Source: Bacillota bacterium (lineage in GTDB: Bacteria > Bacillota > Ch66). Taken from it: a stretch of 64,000 bases of DNA. Positions 10,312 through 19,910 of this stretch are shown one piece after another. The stretch lies in contig JABLXP010000005.1 in assembly GCA_013178045.1 (NCBI GenBank), forward strand, positions 62,001-126,000, given 5' to 3'. The position numbers and the translations under genes were made by a program. The notes under the pieces are model-generated. The model was not told the DNA's origin and made no database searches. It saw nothing but the letters and a program-made list of their open reading frames with translations. Positions within the stretch are counted from its first letter, which is position 1. Each line of letters starts with the position of its first letter.

Positions 10312-11859
10312 CTAATGCTGATAAATCACCCGCTCGCGGTAGTGTTCCTTCAAGTCGCGCTGTAAAAACGTGATGAAACGGTTTAAAAAAGCCGCCGCTT
10401 CCGCTCTGGTCATACGCTCGTTTGGATAGACATACCCCCGGTCACCCTGGATCAGCCCAAATTCAGTCGCGAGGTAAATCGCGTCCACCGCCCAGATGGG
10501 GATCTCGGTATCGTCAAGATAGGTAGTTCGATAGCCGGTGGCCGGCGCGAGTCCCGCAAATCCCAGTGCCCGGATCAGGGTGGTCACCGCTTCCGCCCGG
10601 GTTAGCGCGCCGTCGGGAAAGAAACAATTGGACGCCCCCTGCATCACCCCACGCTTCTCAACTTCTACGATATACTGGTAATACGGGTGGCCGGGCGGAA
10701 CGTCGACAAACGGGACCGCCGCTGCTGGGGCCGGACTGGCCGAGCTGGTCGGTTTGCTGGCAGCCAGAGTGATCTGTTTGACGGCCGGGCCGGGAGCAGG
10801 CACCATATTGGTGAGCAAAGCCAGCGCCCGGGCAAACTCCGCCCGCGGCATCGGCAAGGTGGGTCCAAAATACGTTGTGTCTTGAAAAACCCCCAGACTG
10901 GCCAGACGGGCGATATCATCTTCCGCCCAGTGGCCACCGATATCGCGGATGGTCGCCACAGGCAGCCGTTTCTGGGTCGGCACCGACAGGAGTTTGAAGG
11001 AATCTTCTCCCTGATTCCGTCGGCCGCTCATCACCGCACCATCGCTGAAGCACGGCAGATCATAAGTATACTGGAGGACGTTTTCCTCCTGTTCCGTCTG
11101 CAGATAACCGCCACGGAAACTGATGGGAGTGGGTTCATTTGGCACATAGGTCAGGTCTTTGGTGCGGTTAAGCGCCAGTTTGACCTGGGCCGTACCCGTC
11201 CAGCGGTTTCGGGCACCACCGGAGGTCGCGGACAACCGGTCGGTTTCCAGGTAATAGTCTACCAGTTGGGTTTCCGTGCTGCCCCAGTAGTGGCTGTAGC
11301 CAACGGTTGATCCCGTAAGCTCAACCACCGCCTCGCCTTCATCTTTGTTAATGGTGTAGACTTTGCGGCCGTTCCAGTTCCCGGAAAAATAATCAACGGC
11401 AGCTTGGTGGTCAGTTACTACGGATTTGTGAAACTGGTAAGCGTTGTCCTTCAAAACATAGGTGTCTTTAACCTTTCCCCGGGTCACGGTAATCGTTTCC
11501 GTTATTTTGTCCAGGCGGGTGACTTCCACCGTCTGCTGCCTGGTGGTCTCGCGGGTTGTCGTCAGGGTCAGCCGCCGGGTCAGTTTAACGTCGCCGGCGG
11601 CATTGCTCAGTTTATAATAATAGGTATTGGTCACGGCATTGTTTTTTTCTCGTCCCAGACTCACTTTTAATTCCCCGCTTAATAAGAGCGGCTCTCCGGT
11701 GATAAACACCACTTCCCGGTATTCCTGGTCACTGGCGATCCCACTCTCATAAACCGCGAGAGCCGCCCCAGCTACGAGCGGGGAAAGGCCAAGCCAGACA
11801 GTTGTCAGGATAACCACCCCGCCCAAAACAGTCGCCCAACGCCAAACAGTTTTCACCAT
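10312..11859 (-). CDS. Secreted protein with three C-terminal SLH domains
   Basis: A 515-residue exported protein. Residues 1-35 form a signal peptide (hydrophobic core LGGVVILTTVWLGL). The middle (about 35-300) is beta-rich with no recognised domain. Three S-layer homology repeats follow: about 305-355 (GGHWAEDDIARL, MPRAEFARAL), 390-440 (FVDVPPGHPYYQYI, LTRAEAVTTL) and 450-510 (PIWAVDAIYLA, MTRAEAAAFL). SLH domains bind pyruvylated secondary wall polymers, so this is the wall-anchored member of the cluster. Its ribosome-binding site overlaps the 3' end of the preceding gene, pointing to coupled translation. Confidence 0.88.
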   Translation of the reverse strand: MVKTVWRWATVLGGVVILTTVWLGLSPLVAGAALAVYESGIASDQEYREVVFITGEPLLLSGELKVSLGREKNNAVTNTYYYKLSNAAGDVKLTRRLTLTTTRETTRQQTVEVTRLDKITETITVTRGKVKDTYVLKDNAYQFHKSVVTDHQAAVDYFSGNWNGRKVYTINKDEGEAVVELTGSTVGYSHYWGSTETQLVDYYLETDRLSATSGGARNRWTGTAQVKLALNRTKDLTYVPNEPTPISFRGGYLQTEQEENVLQYTYDLPCFSDGAVMSGRRNQGEDSFKLLSVPTQKRLPVATIRDIGGHWAEDDIARLASLGVFQDTTYFGPTLPMPRAEFARALALLTNMVPAPGPAVKQITLAASKPTSSASPAPAAAVPFVDVPPGHPYYQYIVEVEKRGVMQGASNCFFPDGALTRAEAVTTLIRALGFAGLAPATGYRTTYLDDTEIPIWAVDAIYLATEFGLIQGDRGYVYPNERMTRAEAAAFLNRFITFLQRDLKEHYRERVIYQH

Positions 11860-11866
11860 GCCCGTT

Positions 11867-13339
11867 TCAGTCCTCCTGAACCAATACTACTGTCGCCTGA
11901 ACGTTATCGCGTACGAAATACAGTTGTTCACCCGGCAGCAGGTCGGTTAGATCAATCGCCCGGCCGTTCTTGACCAGCACGGCCCGGTTAACCTGAAGGT
12001 AGTTGAGCGCGGGATTGATCTGCCACTTGTTATAGTAAGCGCTCCAGTCCTTGACCAAATCCAGGGTGATCTGCTGGGCACCTTCGTCAACCGCCACCAC
12101 TCGGCCGGTACTGACCCGCTCCCATTTCGAATCTACGCTATCTCGGACATTTATGGCCAGGGCCACATTCCCGTCGGCGACAACGTAGGCATAGGGATAA
12201 ACAGTATTGCGCCCCTCATCCGAGCCATCAGGATCCTGTTCATACTGGCTGTCGACAAATTCATTTAAGGGCACTGTTATTGCGGCACGGTTCGTCTCAC
12301 GGGAATCAATGATTTTGGTTCTCTCCGTTAAGAAAAATTTGTGTCGGCGATGACCGTCCCACTCATTATCATCCAGTTCTTCGTAGTCCTCCAGGGCGAA
12401 GCTGTCACTGGTAACATCATAAACTTCACCGCGGTAGATCTGGAGTCGTGGCGCAGCCACCTGTTCGACCACAATGGCCGCTACCTGATAACCGTTTTCC
12501 GTCTGGGTGCCCACCACCAGGGCGGCCTGATCCTCCTGGAGGGCAGCGGGATCCAGGAGACGCTGGTTACCCAGGATAATTGTCCCGTCATCAAAGCTAA
12601 ACTCCCGTCCTGCCAGGACCAGGCGGGCGCTGGCCCAATCGATATCGTCAATCCGGTCGTAAAACGACCGGTCATAGCCTGGAGACACCAGCAGTTTGAC
12701 CACCCGGCGCTGCCCGAAGTGATTACTGACCGCGGCAAAAACCTCCGTTCCGGCACGGGTAGCGTTCAGCTCTGTCAAGGAAATCCGCTGCCCCTGTCGG
12801 TAGATTTCCGTCGTCGGATCAACTGCGAGTTTTAATAAATCCTCAGCCTTCGTCCATTTGGTATGGCCGTACTGCTCCACCTCGCGCAGCACGATCTCCC
12901 CTCTGAGCGGCCAGACATTGGCCAGCTGGCCTTTATATAAGGCCGTGATCTGGCGGTCCTTTCCTTCAATACCAAGGCGGCTGGGTGTATCCGTATAAAT
13001 ATCGCTGAACTGAACCTTAACCCAATCGCCAAGCCGCAGCCGGTTTAAGTCCACAACCTGATTTTCTTTGGTCACCAGGATGGAATCCTCCAGGGTAAAT
13101 TCCTCGGTCCCGGCCGGACCGGTGATCACCAGCCGGTTGTCTGCCAGATCGATCGCCGTGACTCGCCCGTACCGAACCTTGCTGTGCGGAGGGATATATC
13201 CCGGGTTGCTGTTCGGCAGCATTACCGCCGATCCAAGAAGTGGCGAATTGACAGCGGCCACGGTCGGTGCCGGGGAATAGGGCCACAACCAGCCAATCAC
13301 ACCCAGCATGATGAAGACAACGGCAATGATCCTGCGCAC
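11867..13339 (-). CDS. Exported protein of unknown family in surface cluster
   Basis: A 490-residue protein starting at GTG with GGAGG 7 bases upstream. Residues 1-30 are a signal peptide or anchor (IIAVVFIMLGVIGWLW). The mature part has repeated short beta segments of the form VxAIDxxxxxLVI or GRVVAVDEGAQQITLDLV (about residues 60, 235, 290, 410), which suggests several small barrel-like modules setting a property such as RNA or ligand binding, but I recognise no catalytic motif. The repeated glycine-rich phrase (GDWVKVQF, GTEVFAAV, GEVYDVT) resembles DUF5666-type repeats. It lies between the giant IPT protein and the SLH protein and is probably cotranscribed with both. Confidence 0.75.
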   Translation of the reverse strand: MRRIIAVVFIMLGVIGWLWPYSPAPTVAAVNSPLLGSAVMLPNSNPGYIPPHSKVRYGRVTAIDLADNRLVITGPAGTEEFTLEDSILVTKENQVVDLNRLRLGDWVKVQFSDIYTDTPSRLGIEGKDRQITALYKGQLANVWPLRGEIVLREVEQYGHTKWTKAEDLLKLAVDPTTEIYRQGQRISLTELNATRAGTEVFAAVSNHFGQRRVVKLLVSPGYDRSFYDRIDDIDWASARLVLAGREFSFDDGTIILGNQRLLDPAALQEDQAALVVGTQTENGYQVAAIVVEQVAAPRLQIYRGEVYDVTSDSFALEDYEELDDNEWDGHRRHKFFLTERTKIIDSRETNRAAITVPLNEFVDSQYEQDPDGSDEGRNTVYPYAYVVADGNVALAINVRDSVDSKWERVSTGRVVAVDEGAQQITLDLVKDWSAYYNKWQINPALNYLQVNRAVLVKNGRAIDLTDLLPGEQLYFVRDNVQATVVLVQED

Positions 13340-13391
13340 TGTATCGCCTCCGTATATATACTATCCGCTTCGCGGATATCACCAAACATTA

Positions 13392-16300
13392 CTAACGCAC
13401 TGTATAGACAACCGCGTAGCAGCCCGGGTCCCGGGCTTCCAGGCTGGCCGTCTTGCGGAAAGAATTCACGTAGCCGCGGCAGTCCGCCCAGGTCCGCGTA
13501 ACTGGATCGTAGAAATAGACCCCCTTGGGCAGCCCTGTAACATTAGAGTTGTAGGCCAGGGTCACGCTGATCGTTCCGTTAAAGCCCATCAACGGGATAA
13601 TCTTATGCCCATCGGCCAGTTCCAGGGATAAATCAAGACTGCCGACGACCCGCTCTCCCCAGGATAAGTTCAAGGCTGCCCGCTCCATTTCTCTGGGGTC
13701 GGCCTCCCTCAACCTGAGCCGCCCGTAGACCTTCTGTTCATCCTCCTCTGCCTCCCGCAGTTCGTGCCTGTAGAAGATATAGGGGCTGAAAGTCACTTCA
13801 TACCTGGGAGTCCGGACGGCTATGTAACTTCTACTGCTGCGGACGACTTCCGCCGGCACGTTCACCTGCAACATTGTCGCCGAAGCGTACTTCTTCTCGT
13901 CAAGATCGATGACGTGGGTGTAATGGTGATCGTCATCAAGCACATCTGTGCCCACGGTGATGTTGAGAGTGTCGCCCCGAAACATAACCTGGTCGGCGTC
14001 CCGGCTAACCCGGGTTGGCCAGTCTACGCTGTTCGGGTCGTCCACGTAGATGGTCGCCTTGACGAACGAAGAGGCCCCGTATTTGTTCAAGGTACGCAGG
14101 CGGAAGTAATAATAGGTCTCCGCCTCTAAATCGGTCAGATAATAGTAGGTATTGGCCGTCGCGGTGATAAACTTATAATCTTCCTCGTCAGGGCTGCTGT
14201 CGTAGCTGTGCTGATGAAACCCGTACAGTTCATACTGATCAGCCCCGGGCACGGCCGCCCAGGTCAACTTAAGCCCGCGCTCATCCCGACTTAGCCGCAC
14301 GTTGAATTCGGGGGTCGGCTCAGTGATGGTTACCTTGTAGGTAAAACCCTTGGCCAGGGTCGCTTCCCCGTAGTCAGGGTTGCGGACGACAATGTCGTAA
14401 ACCCCGGCCGGCTGAGCGGGCGTCCTGACCACGATCGTCTGATAGTCCACAACCTCAAGACCGTCAGTTGCCGCCACCGTGCCGATGAAGACGCTGGCGC
14501 CGGTTCTAAAGTTGTCCCCTTTGATGGTGATCAGGTCTCCGCCCAGGGTGGACCCTTCATTAGGTTGCACGCTGGTGATCTTCGGATTAACACCGTGGGC
14601 CTTGTACTCCCAGCACTCGATCCAGGTAGCGCTGCCGCCGTCTTCCGGGTTGTAAACCGTAATGTCCAGCTTGCGGCCAACATCAGCCGGATTACCCGCC
14701 GGCGTCCGGATGATCAACTGGGTGCCGGTTTCGTTGCAGCTCACCAATTCCGCTCTGGTTACGCCGATGTATACCTCCACTTCAGAACGGAAGTTCTGTC
14801 CGGTGATGGTCACCAGAGTCCCCCCGTCGACAGTCCCCGCCCGGGGCTGGATATCGGTAATGACCGGGTAAACCACCGGGGAGACATACTCAATTTGCCC
14901 GACAAAAGCCGAGTTATCCGGGTTGGCCAGTTTTAGCTCTTTCCGGCCGGCCTCATTCACTGCAGTCGTAACCACCCGCATCATGGTGGGACTGATTACC
15001 TCCACCCGTTCCCGCGTTACCCCGCCGATGGTCACACTACCAGTCAACTCTGTCCCGTTGATCCAGACCCGGGTGGCGGGAATGGTGACGGTGTCGGTCA
15101 CCCTGGTCCCGCGCATAAACCCACTCCCGATAATCGTGACCACCGTACCCCCGGCAATACTGACTTTGGGGGGAATAATACCGGTCACAGTAATTTTCGA
15201 TTGAGTATAGGTGTAACCGGCCTTTTTGGTTACCGTGCCGGCGTCAGGATTGGTCACGGTGACGTCTTTTGGCCCGGCCGTCGTAGAGGGCGGGGTCAGG
15301 ATCGTCAGGGTCTGGCCCTGAAGGGGATCGTCGACAAAGTTGAGCACGATGGCCGGCTGACCGCCGATAGTGACAGTCGGATTGAGCGTCCCCTGTTGGC
15401 GGAAGTCGCGGCCTTTGATCGTGACCGTTTCATATCCCGCCGCTGAACCCTGGGCGGGGCTGATGTCTGTGATTTCCGGGTTGCTGAGCGGTACCACATA
15501 GGTAAAGCCCTGGGTAACAACAGCGTTCGGGATGGTGTCACTCCCGCCGGTCGGGTTGACCACAGTCACATTCACCGGCCCGGCCGGCCCTGGCGGCGTC
15601 TTGGCACGGATCCGCATGATCCAGCGGCCATCAACGGGATCAGTCCCTAGGGACTCTAACTGCACGTCAGTAGCCCGGTTGGTGCCGAAATATACTTCGA
15701 CACCCGCTTCGAAATCTTTCCCTTCGATCGTTACATCCGTCCCGCCTTTAACCGAGCCGATGGTAGGAGTCAGGCTGGTGATCGTCGGTAGCAGGCGCGG
15801 TACCTGGTAGTTGAATTTGACCGTCGCCACCGCCTCAGCGGTGTCGGGGTTTTTCACTTTCACTTCATACAGGCCCGGCACCCCGAGATCGGGCACCGTG
15901 ACAATAATCTGGTTAAGGCTGACTACGTACAGGGGATCACCGGGGTCGTTGTTTACGGTCTGCACAACCGTATCGCCAAAGTAGACCGCACTCGAAGGCA
16001 ATAACTGGCCGTCGACCAGTCCACCCTTGACAAAATCTGACCCCGTAATGATTATTTTAGTGCCCCGGGTGCCGTGGTTAGGGGTGATCCCGGTAATTTT
16101 CGGGTTAGTTTCAATACGGTGGTAACGGAAACCACCCTCCTTTGTGGCGGTACCCCCGGTGTCCAGATTAATCACCTGGACGGGTACCGGGCCAACCCGG
16201 CTCCCGGGTGGAGTTTTGCCCGTAATCGTGGCATTATTTTGCACGATGATCTCGGTGAGAGGCTCACCATCAATGGTTACCAGGATGTTCCGGGTAAAGT

Positions 16301-18797
16301 TGCCGCCCGTAATCGTCACCGACGTGCCGCCCTTGATGCTGCCTTCCGCCGGCGTAATGGTGCCAATCAGCGGTGGGTTAGCCGGCGGGTCCACAAACTC
16401 AAAGTCCATCCCGTCAGGGGATTGGGCCGTCCCGCCGTCGGCGTTGACCACCCTGATCTTAAACTTCCCCGCCGGGTAGCGTTCAGGCGGTGGTAGCGGC
16501 GGAATGCGTACTTTCACCCGGGTACCCAGTTGCCCGGCCTGTCCTGTAATATCTGCCCCGCTGCTCGAGACAATGTGAACACTATCAGCGAGAACATCGC
16601 CGATATAAACGGTTGTCCCCACCGCGCCGTCATCTGTCCCGGCCAGGAATTCTGCCCCGGTAATGGTGACATAAGTCCCGCCCTCGGTAGAACCTTTGGC
16701 TGGCCAGAAATTAGTGATGGTTGGGCTGCTGTGGTACTCATACCCCTGGACCAGGGTGACGCTACCCCCGTCAGGGTTGACGACGTGGACATCAACCTTG
16801 CCCCGCCGGGAGGTCCCCGGGGTAACCACCGTGATCTCTCCGACCAGCTTATTCCCGCGCTGGTCCGGTCCGAGCTTCAGGCCAGTAACAACCCCCCGGT
16901 TCTGGGGCTTAATGTCGCCAAAGTATACCGCCACGTTGGTGCGGAAATCCACCCCAATTATTTTCACCGTGGTCCCACCGACTGATGGTCCTCTGGCCGG
17001 CGTAATGCTGTCGATCTCAGGGGCGCTGGGGTAGGGGCTGTAAGCATATTTGGCCGGGGCAGTGGCCTGTTCTACTACATCCTGAATAACCTCACCGTTT
17101 TCTCTTTTAATGATCGTTCGCGTCGTAACGTTCACCGAATAGTTGGTCTTCGTTGGCGGATCAAGATTGACCCGCGGTGTTTCCGCCGCGATCAGTTGCT
17201 CCCCGTCGTCAGGCCCGGTAATGCTGGAGATCCAGGCGTCCTTGCCGCCGATGTCCAGCGTAATCTGGCGATACACCCAGACGGTAATATTCGGCGGGTT
17301 ATCCTTGATATAAGGGTCAGGAATGGTAGCGCGTTCAATCGTTTGTACCATTTTGGTCGTGGTTTGCTCGCGGGTGGGATAGGTAATAGTCCGGTCTGCG
17401 GTCGAGCTGGGGGAGATCCACCACAGGAACTTTTTCCCGTGCAGATAGATGTTTTCCCCCCCGATATCATACCCCTCCCGGTTGCCGTCGGCGTCAACAA
17501 AATCTGTGATCACCAGGGTCTCGCTGGCCAGGAGGTAGTTAAACCCCACCGGGTCCTCCGTAATTACGCTTTCCGTGTTCGGGTCCCAAATCTGGACGGA
17601 CACGGGGCCAACTTTACCCGGCGCCGCGGGTGGGGTGACCACCCGGAAGACGCTGGTGGTACCCGGGGGATCCGAAGGAGACGGGTCAACGATTGTCTTG
17701 CTGGTGGCTGGCCGGCCGTCAAATAAGACCTCCATACTGGCCTGAAATCCTTTACCGGCGATCCGGACGGTCGTCCCCCCGTTAACGGATCCTGCATTGG
17801 GAAAAATGCTCAAGATCTGGACATCACCATAGGCCGGTAAAACCTCCAGTTCATCAACCAGGGTGGCGCGCTGGCCCGTGCTGTCAATCACGACAACATC
17901 CTTGCTGGTACCCGGCACAAGGTTATCGGGAATGGTAAGACGGATCAAGTTGGGTGTAATTTCGGTTGGTGTGATCAACGTATTGTCGATCTTGACCACC
18001 GAGCCGCTGGTAAAGGCTTCGCCGGTTATATCGAGAATATTTCCTTGATGGACCTTAAATTTCGATAAGTTGTGGATAATCGGGGTAGGCCGGACGACCA
18101 CATTGGCCATCGAGCCGGCTCCTCCGACCTGGTTCTTGACAATCACGGTGTACTGTTGCCCCTCATTGATGGCCGAAGGGTTTTTCACGATCACCGTGCG
18201 GTCAAGCCGCTCGCGAATCGGGGCGTCGTAGCCGCCGATGGTCACCTGGGTTATCTGGCGGCTGTCGCTGGCGTCAAGTCCGAAGTTATCGCCGATGATG
18301 ATGGTCTGCTTTTCAAACTCGGTGCTGATAATGGTCCCGCTGGTATCCCGGATCAGTCTGGTCTGGGTATTCTGATTGACACTCACGATGTCCGGGTCAT
18401 TGACATAATAGAAGCTCCGCAAAGGGCTGCACTTGCCATCAGCGTTTTTGACATAGATAAAGGCTTCCTGCTCCGGGTTAATCCCGACGTCATACGCCGG
18501 CATGTAGAACAGGATCTCCCGCGGTGTGACCACCACCCGCGGATCGCCTTCGGAAAAGCTTGAGACATGACCGTTGACAATTAAATAAACGGTAGAACCG
18601 CTGAAGTCCACTGTTCCTTGATTCAGAATGTGGACATAAAATTCCCCTTTTTCACTTCCCTTGCTCGGGGATAAAGCAATGTCCAAACCGTCCGCCGCCA
18701 GGGTCAAAAGCAAAGGCAGCGGAACGAGATTGAGCACAAACACCAAGAGGGCCAGAACCGCGATCGCTCGGCAATCAAAGATCCGCTTTTTCCCCAC
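13392..18797 (-). CDS. Giant secreted IPT/TIG-repeat surface protein
   Basis: An 1801-residue exported protein. Residues 1-35 form a signal peptide (AIAVLALLVFVLNLVPL). From about 100 to 1480 there are roughly twelve immunoglobulin-like IPT/TIG repeats, recognised by the recurring I-x-P-x-x-G-S-x-x-G-G-T-x-V-T-I-x-G-x-x-F pattern, for example SLTPTIGSVKGGTDVTIEG. A fibronectin type III-like domain follows (about 1485-1590, with LTWAAVPGADQYELYG and YYYFRLRTLNKYG), then a C-terminal beta-rich domain of about 210 residues without SLH repeats. The GTG start has AGGAGG 7 bases upstream. Such proteins act as stalks or adhesins; attachment may be through the SLH protein two genes downstream. Confidence 0.9.
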   Translation of the reverse strand: MGKKRIFDCRAIAVLALLVFVLNLVPLPLLLTLAADGLDIALSPSKGSEKGEFYVHILNQGTVDFSGSTVYLIVNGHVSSFSEGDPRVVVTPREILFYMPAYDVGINPEQEAFIYVKNADGKCSPLRSFYYVNDPDIVSVNQNTQTRLIRDTSGTIISTEFEKQTIIIGDNFGLDASDSRQITQVTIGGYDAPIRERLDRTVIVKNPSAINEGQQYTVIVKNQVGGAGSMANVVVRPTPIIHNLSKFKVHQGNILDITGEAFTSGSVVKIDNTLITPTEITPNLIRLTIPDNLVPGTSKDVVVIDSTGQRATLVDELEVLPAYGDVQILSIFPNAGSVNGGTTVRIAGKGFQASMEVLFDGRPATSKTIVDPSPSDPPGTTSVFRVVTPPAAPGKVGPVSVQIWDPNTESVITEDPVGFNYLLASETLVITDFVDADGNREGYDIGGENIYLHGKKFLWWISPSSTADRTITYPTREQTTTKMVQTIERATIPDPYIKDNPPNITVWVYRQITLDIGGKDAWISSITGPDDGEQLIAAETPRVNLDPPTKTNYSVNVTTRTIIKRENGEVIQDVVEQATAPAKYAYSPYPSAPEIDSITPARGPSVGGTTVKIIGVDFRTNVAVYFGDIKPQNRGVVTGLKLGPDQRGNKLVGEITVVTPGTSRRGKVDVHVVNPDGGSVTLVQGYEYHSSPTITNFWPAKGSTEGGTYVTITGAEFLAGTDDGAVGTTVYIGDVLADSVHIVSSSGADITGQAGQLGTRVKVRIPPLPPPERYPAGKFKIRVVNADGGTAQSPDGMDFEFVDPPANPPLIGTITPAEGSIKGGTSVTITGGNFTRNILVTIDGEPLTEIIVQNNATITGKTPPGSRVGPVPVQVINLDTGGTATKEGGFRYHRIETNPKITGITPNHGTRGTKIIITGSDFVKGGLVDGQLLPSSAVYFGDTVVQTVNNDPGDPLYVVSLNQIIVTVPDLGVPGLYEVKVKNPDTAEAVATVKFNYQVPRLLPTITSLTPTIGSVKGGTDVTIEGKDFEAGVEVYFGTNRATDVQLESLGTDPVDGRWIMRIRAKTPPGPAGPVNVTVVNPTGGSDTIPNAVVTQGFTYVVPLSNPEITDISPAQGSAAGYETVTIKGRDFRQQGTLNPTVTIGGQPAIVLNFVDDPLQGQTLTILTPPSTTAGPKDVTVTNPDAGTVTKKAGYTYTQSKITVTGIIPPKVSIAGGTVVTIIGSGFMRGTRVTDTVTIPATRVWINGTELTGSVTIGGVTRERVEVISPTMMRVVTTAVNEAGRKELKLANPDNSAFVGQIEYVSPVVYPVITDIQPRAGTVDGGTLVTITGQNFRSEVEVYIGVTRAELVSCNETGTQLIIRTPAGNPADVGRKLDITVYNPEDGGSATWIECWEYKAHGVNPKITSVQPNEGSTLGGDLITIKGDNFRTGASVFIGTVAATDGLEVVDYQTIVVRTPAQPAGVYDIVVRNPDYGEATLAKGFTYKVTITEPTPEFNVRLSRDERGLKLTWAAVPGADQYELYGFHQHSYDSSPDEEDYKFITATANTYYYLTDLEAETYYYFRLRTLNKYGASSFVKATIYVDDPNSVDWPTRVSRDADQVMFRGDTLNITVGTDVLDDDHHYTHVIDLDEKKYASATMLQVNVPAEVVRSSRSYIAVRTPRYEVTFSPYIFYRHELREAEEDEQKVYGRLRLREADPREMERAALNLSWGERVVGSLDLSLELADGHKIIPLMGFNGTISVTLAYNSNVTGLPKGVYFYDPVTRTWADCRGYVNSFRKTASLEARDPGCYAVVYTVR

Positions 18798-18849
18798 CCT
18801 GAATCCTCCTTATGTCAACCTGGCACACGCCAGCCCGCACATCACTGTT

Positions 18850-18878
18850 TATATATTATCGAAAAGAAAGCGGGACAA
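18850..18878 (-). promoter_or_regulatory. Candidate sigma-A promoter of the surface cluster
   Basis: On the minus strand a TTGTCC box (18873-18878) and a TATATA box (18850-18855) are 17 bases apart, about 50 bases before the GTG of the IPT gene. It is the only promoter-like pair seen in the 190 bases upstream of the cluster. Confidence 0.4.
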
Positions 18879-18968
18879 CCTGATTGACAATAGTTGAAAA
18901 GACGGGAAAAAAAGGGCAAGATTTCTTTAATTTTCTTCAGTTTAAACCGCTGAGAAGGGTAAATTAAG

Positions 18969-18993
18969 AAGGCCGACTGCACGAGCCGGCCTT
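18969..18993 (-). terminator. Hairpin terminator after the MBL-fold gene
   Basis: The inverted repeat AAGGCCG / CGGCCTT with an 11-base loop overlaps the stop codon of the preceding gene and is followed on the minus strand by CTTAATTT. The T tract is weak. Confidence 0.5.
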
Positions 18994-19858
18994 ATTCTGC
19001 AGGGGCAGGGGCTATTGGTGCCGGCAATTCAAGTTTCGTTCCCGCCGGCGCAAACCGGAAACGCGGGCCAAAAATGCCGGCCAGTTGGGCCATCACCGGC
19101 AGGCCGGTACAGTGATTCACCGCGATAAATTGTAAATCAAGCTGTTTTAAATACTCCAGGGTGGCGTCTCGCTGGTGGTCCGAAACTGGTCCCAGATGAG
19201 TGCCGCCAACCAAACCGTAGACCCGCTCCACCCTGGTCACCTGGCGGGCGTGCTCGATAATATTGACCAGGCCGGCGTGGGCACAACCCAGAATGATCAC
19301 CAGCCCTTCACTGGTCACGCCGAACAAACTCAGATCATCCAGAACCGGATCGGCCACCTTATTCCCCTCCACCACGCGATACAACCGGCTGTCTCCCGTC
19401 TCATAACTGGTCCGGCGCGGTATTTCGCCGCTCAACCAGAGACCAGGGGCAATTTCCACCGGTTCGCGGGAGAAAATAAATCTGGCCCCACTGCCGGTTA
19501 ATTCCTCCTGACAAAATGGCACACCGATATACTGCTCCTGCGGTGAAGAGGTGTAATGCGGCGCGAAAAAATCGGGGTGGGCGTAAACCGGCAGCTGACC
19601 CCGGTGGCGCAAAAAGGCCCGCATCCCCCCGGTGTGGTCGTAATGCCCGTGGCTCATCACCAGGGCATGCACCGACTGCAGATCCACCCCCAGCCGGGCG
19701 GCGTTACCCAGTAAGTGCCCTTGTTCGCCGGTATCAAACAAAAATTTGTGGCCGGCCCAATCAACCAGCATGGCTAACCCCCATTCGCCAATCAGGCCCA
19801 GAGGTACCCCGACACTGTTTTCGACCAAAACGGTTACTTTTACATTTGCCTCTGACAT
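18992..19858 (-). CDS. MBL-fold metallohydrolase
   Basis: A 288-residue metallo-beta-lactamase fold protein. The metal motif HGHYDHTGG is near residues 70-78, further ligands are expected in GCAHAGL (about 195) and in VNHCTG near 252. The overall pattern, including GLVGGTHLG, resembles the methanopterin-synthase-like MBL proteins annotated as dihydropterin-methyl aminobenzene phosphate synthases; the true substrate in Bacteria is not known. A strong upstream site is absent (the ATG follows GGAGAGTTTTCCGTT). It stands between the surface cluster and the Wadjet operon without clear ties to either. Confidence 0.8.
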   Translation of the reverse strand: MSEANVKVTVLVENSVGVPLGLIGEWGLAMLVDWAGHKFLFDTGEQGHLLGNAARLGVDLQSVHALVMSHGHYDHTGGMRAFLRHRGQLPVYAHPDFFAPHYTSSPQEQYIGVPFCQEELTGSGARFIFSREPVEIAPGLWLSGEIPRRTSYETGDSRLYRVVEGNKVADPVLDDLSLFGVTSEGLVIILGCAHAGLVNIIEHARQVTRVERVYGLVGGTHLGPVSDHQRDATLEYLKQLDLQFIAVNHCTGLPVMAQLAGIFGPRFRFAPAGTKLELPAPIAPAPAE

Positions 19859-19910
19859 AACGGAAAACTCTCCTTCGCTAGAATATTGCCCGAAAGGTCC
19901 GTCAATTTAA

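Noticed and set aside
13392-18797. CRISPR-like or tandem DNA repeats in the IPT gene
   Set aside because: The repeats are at protein level (about 80-110 residues) and diverged at DNA level; no CRISPR spacers or short direct repeats.
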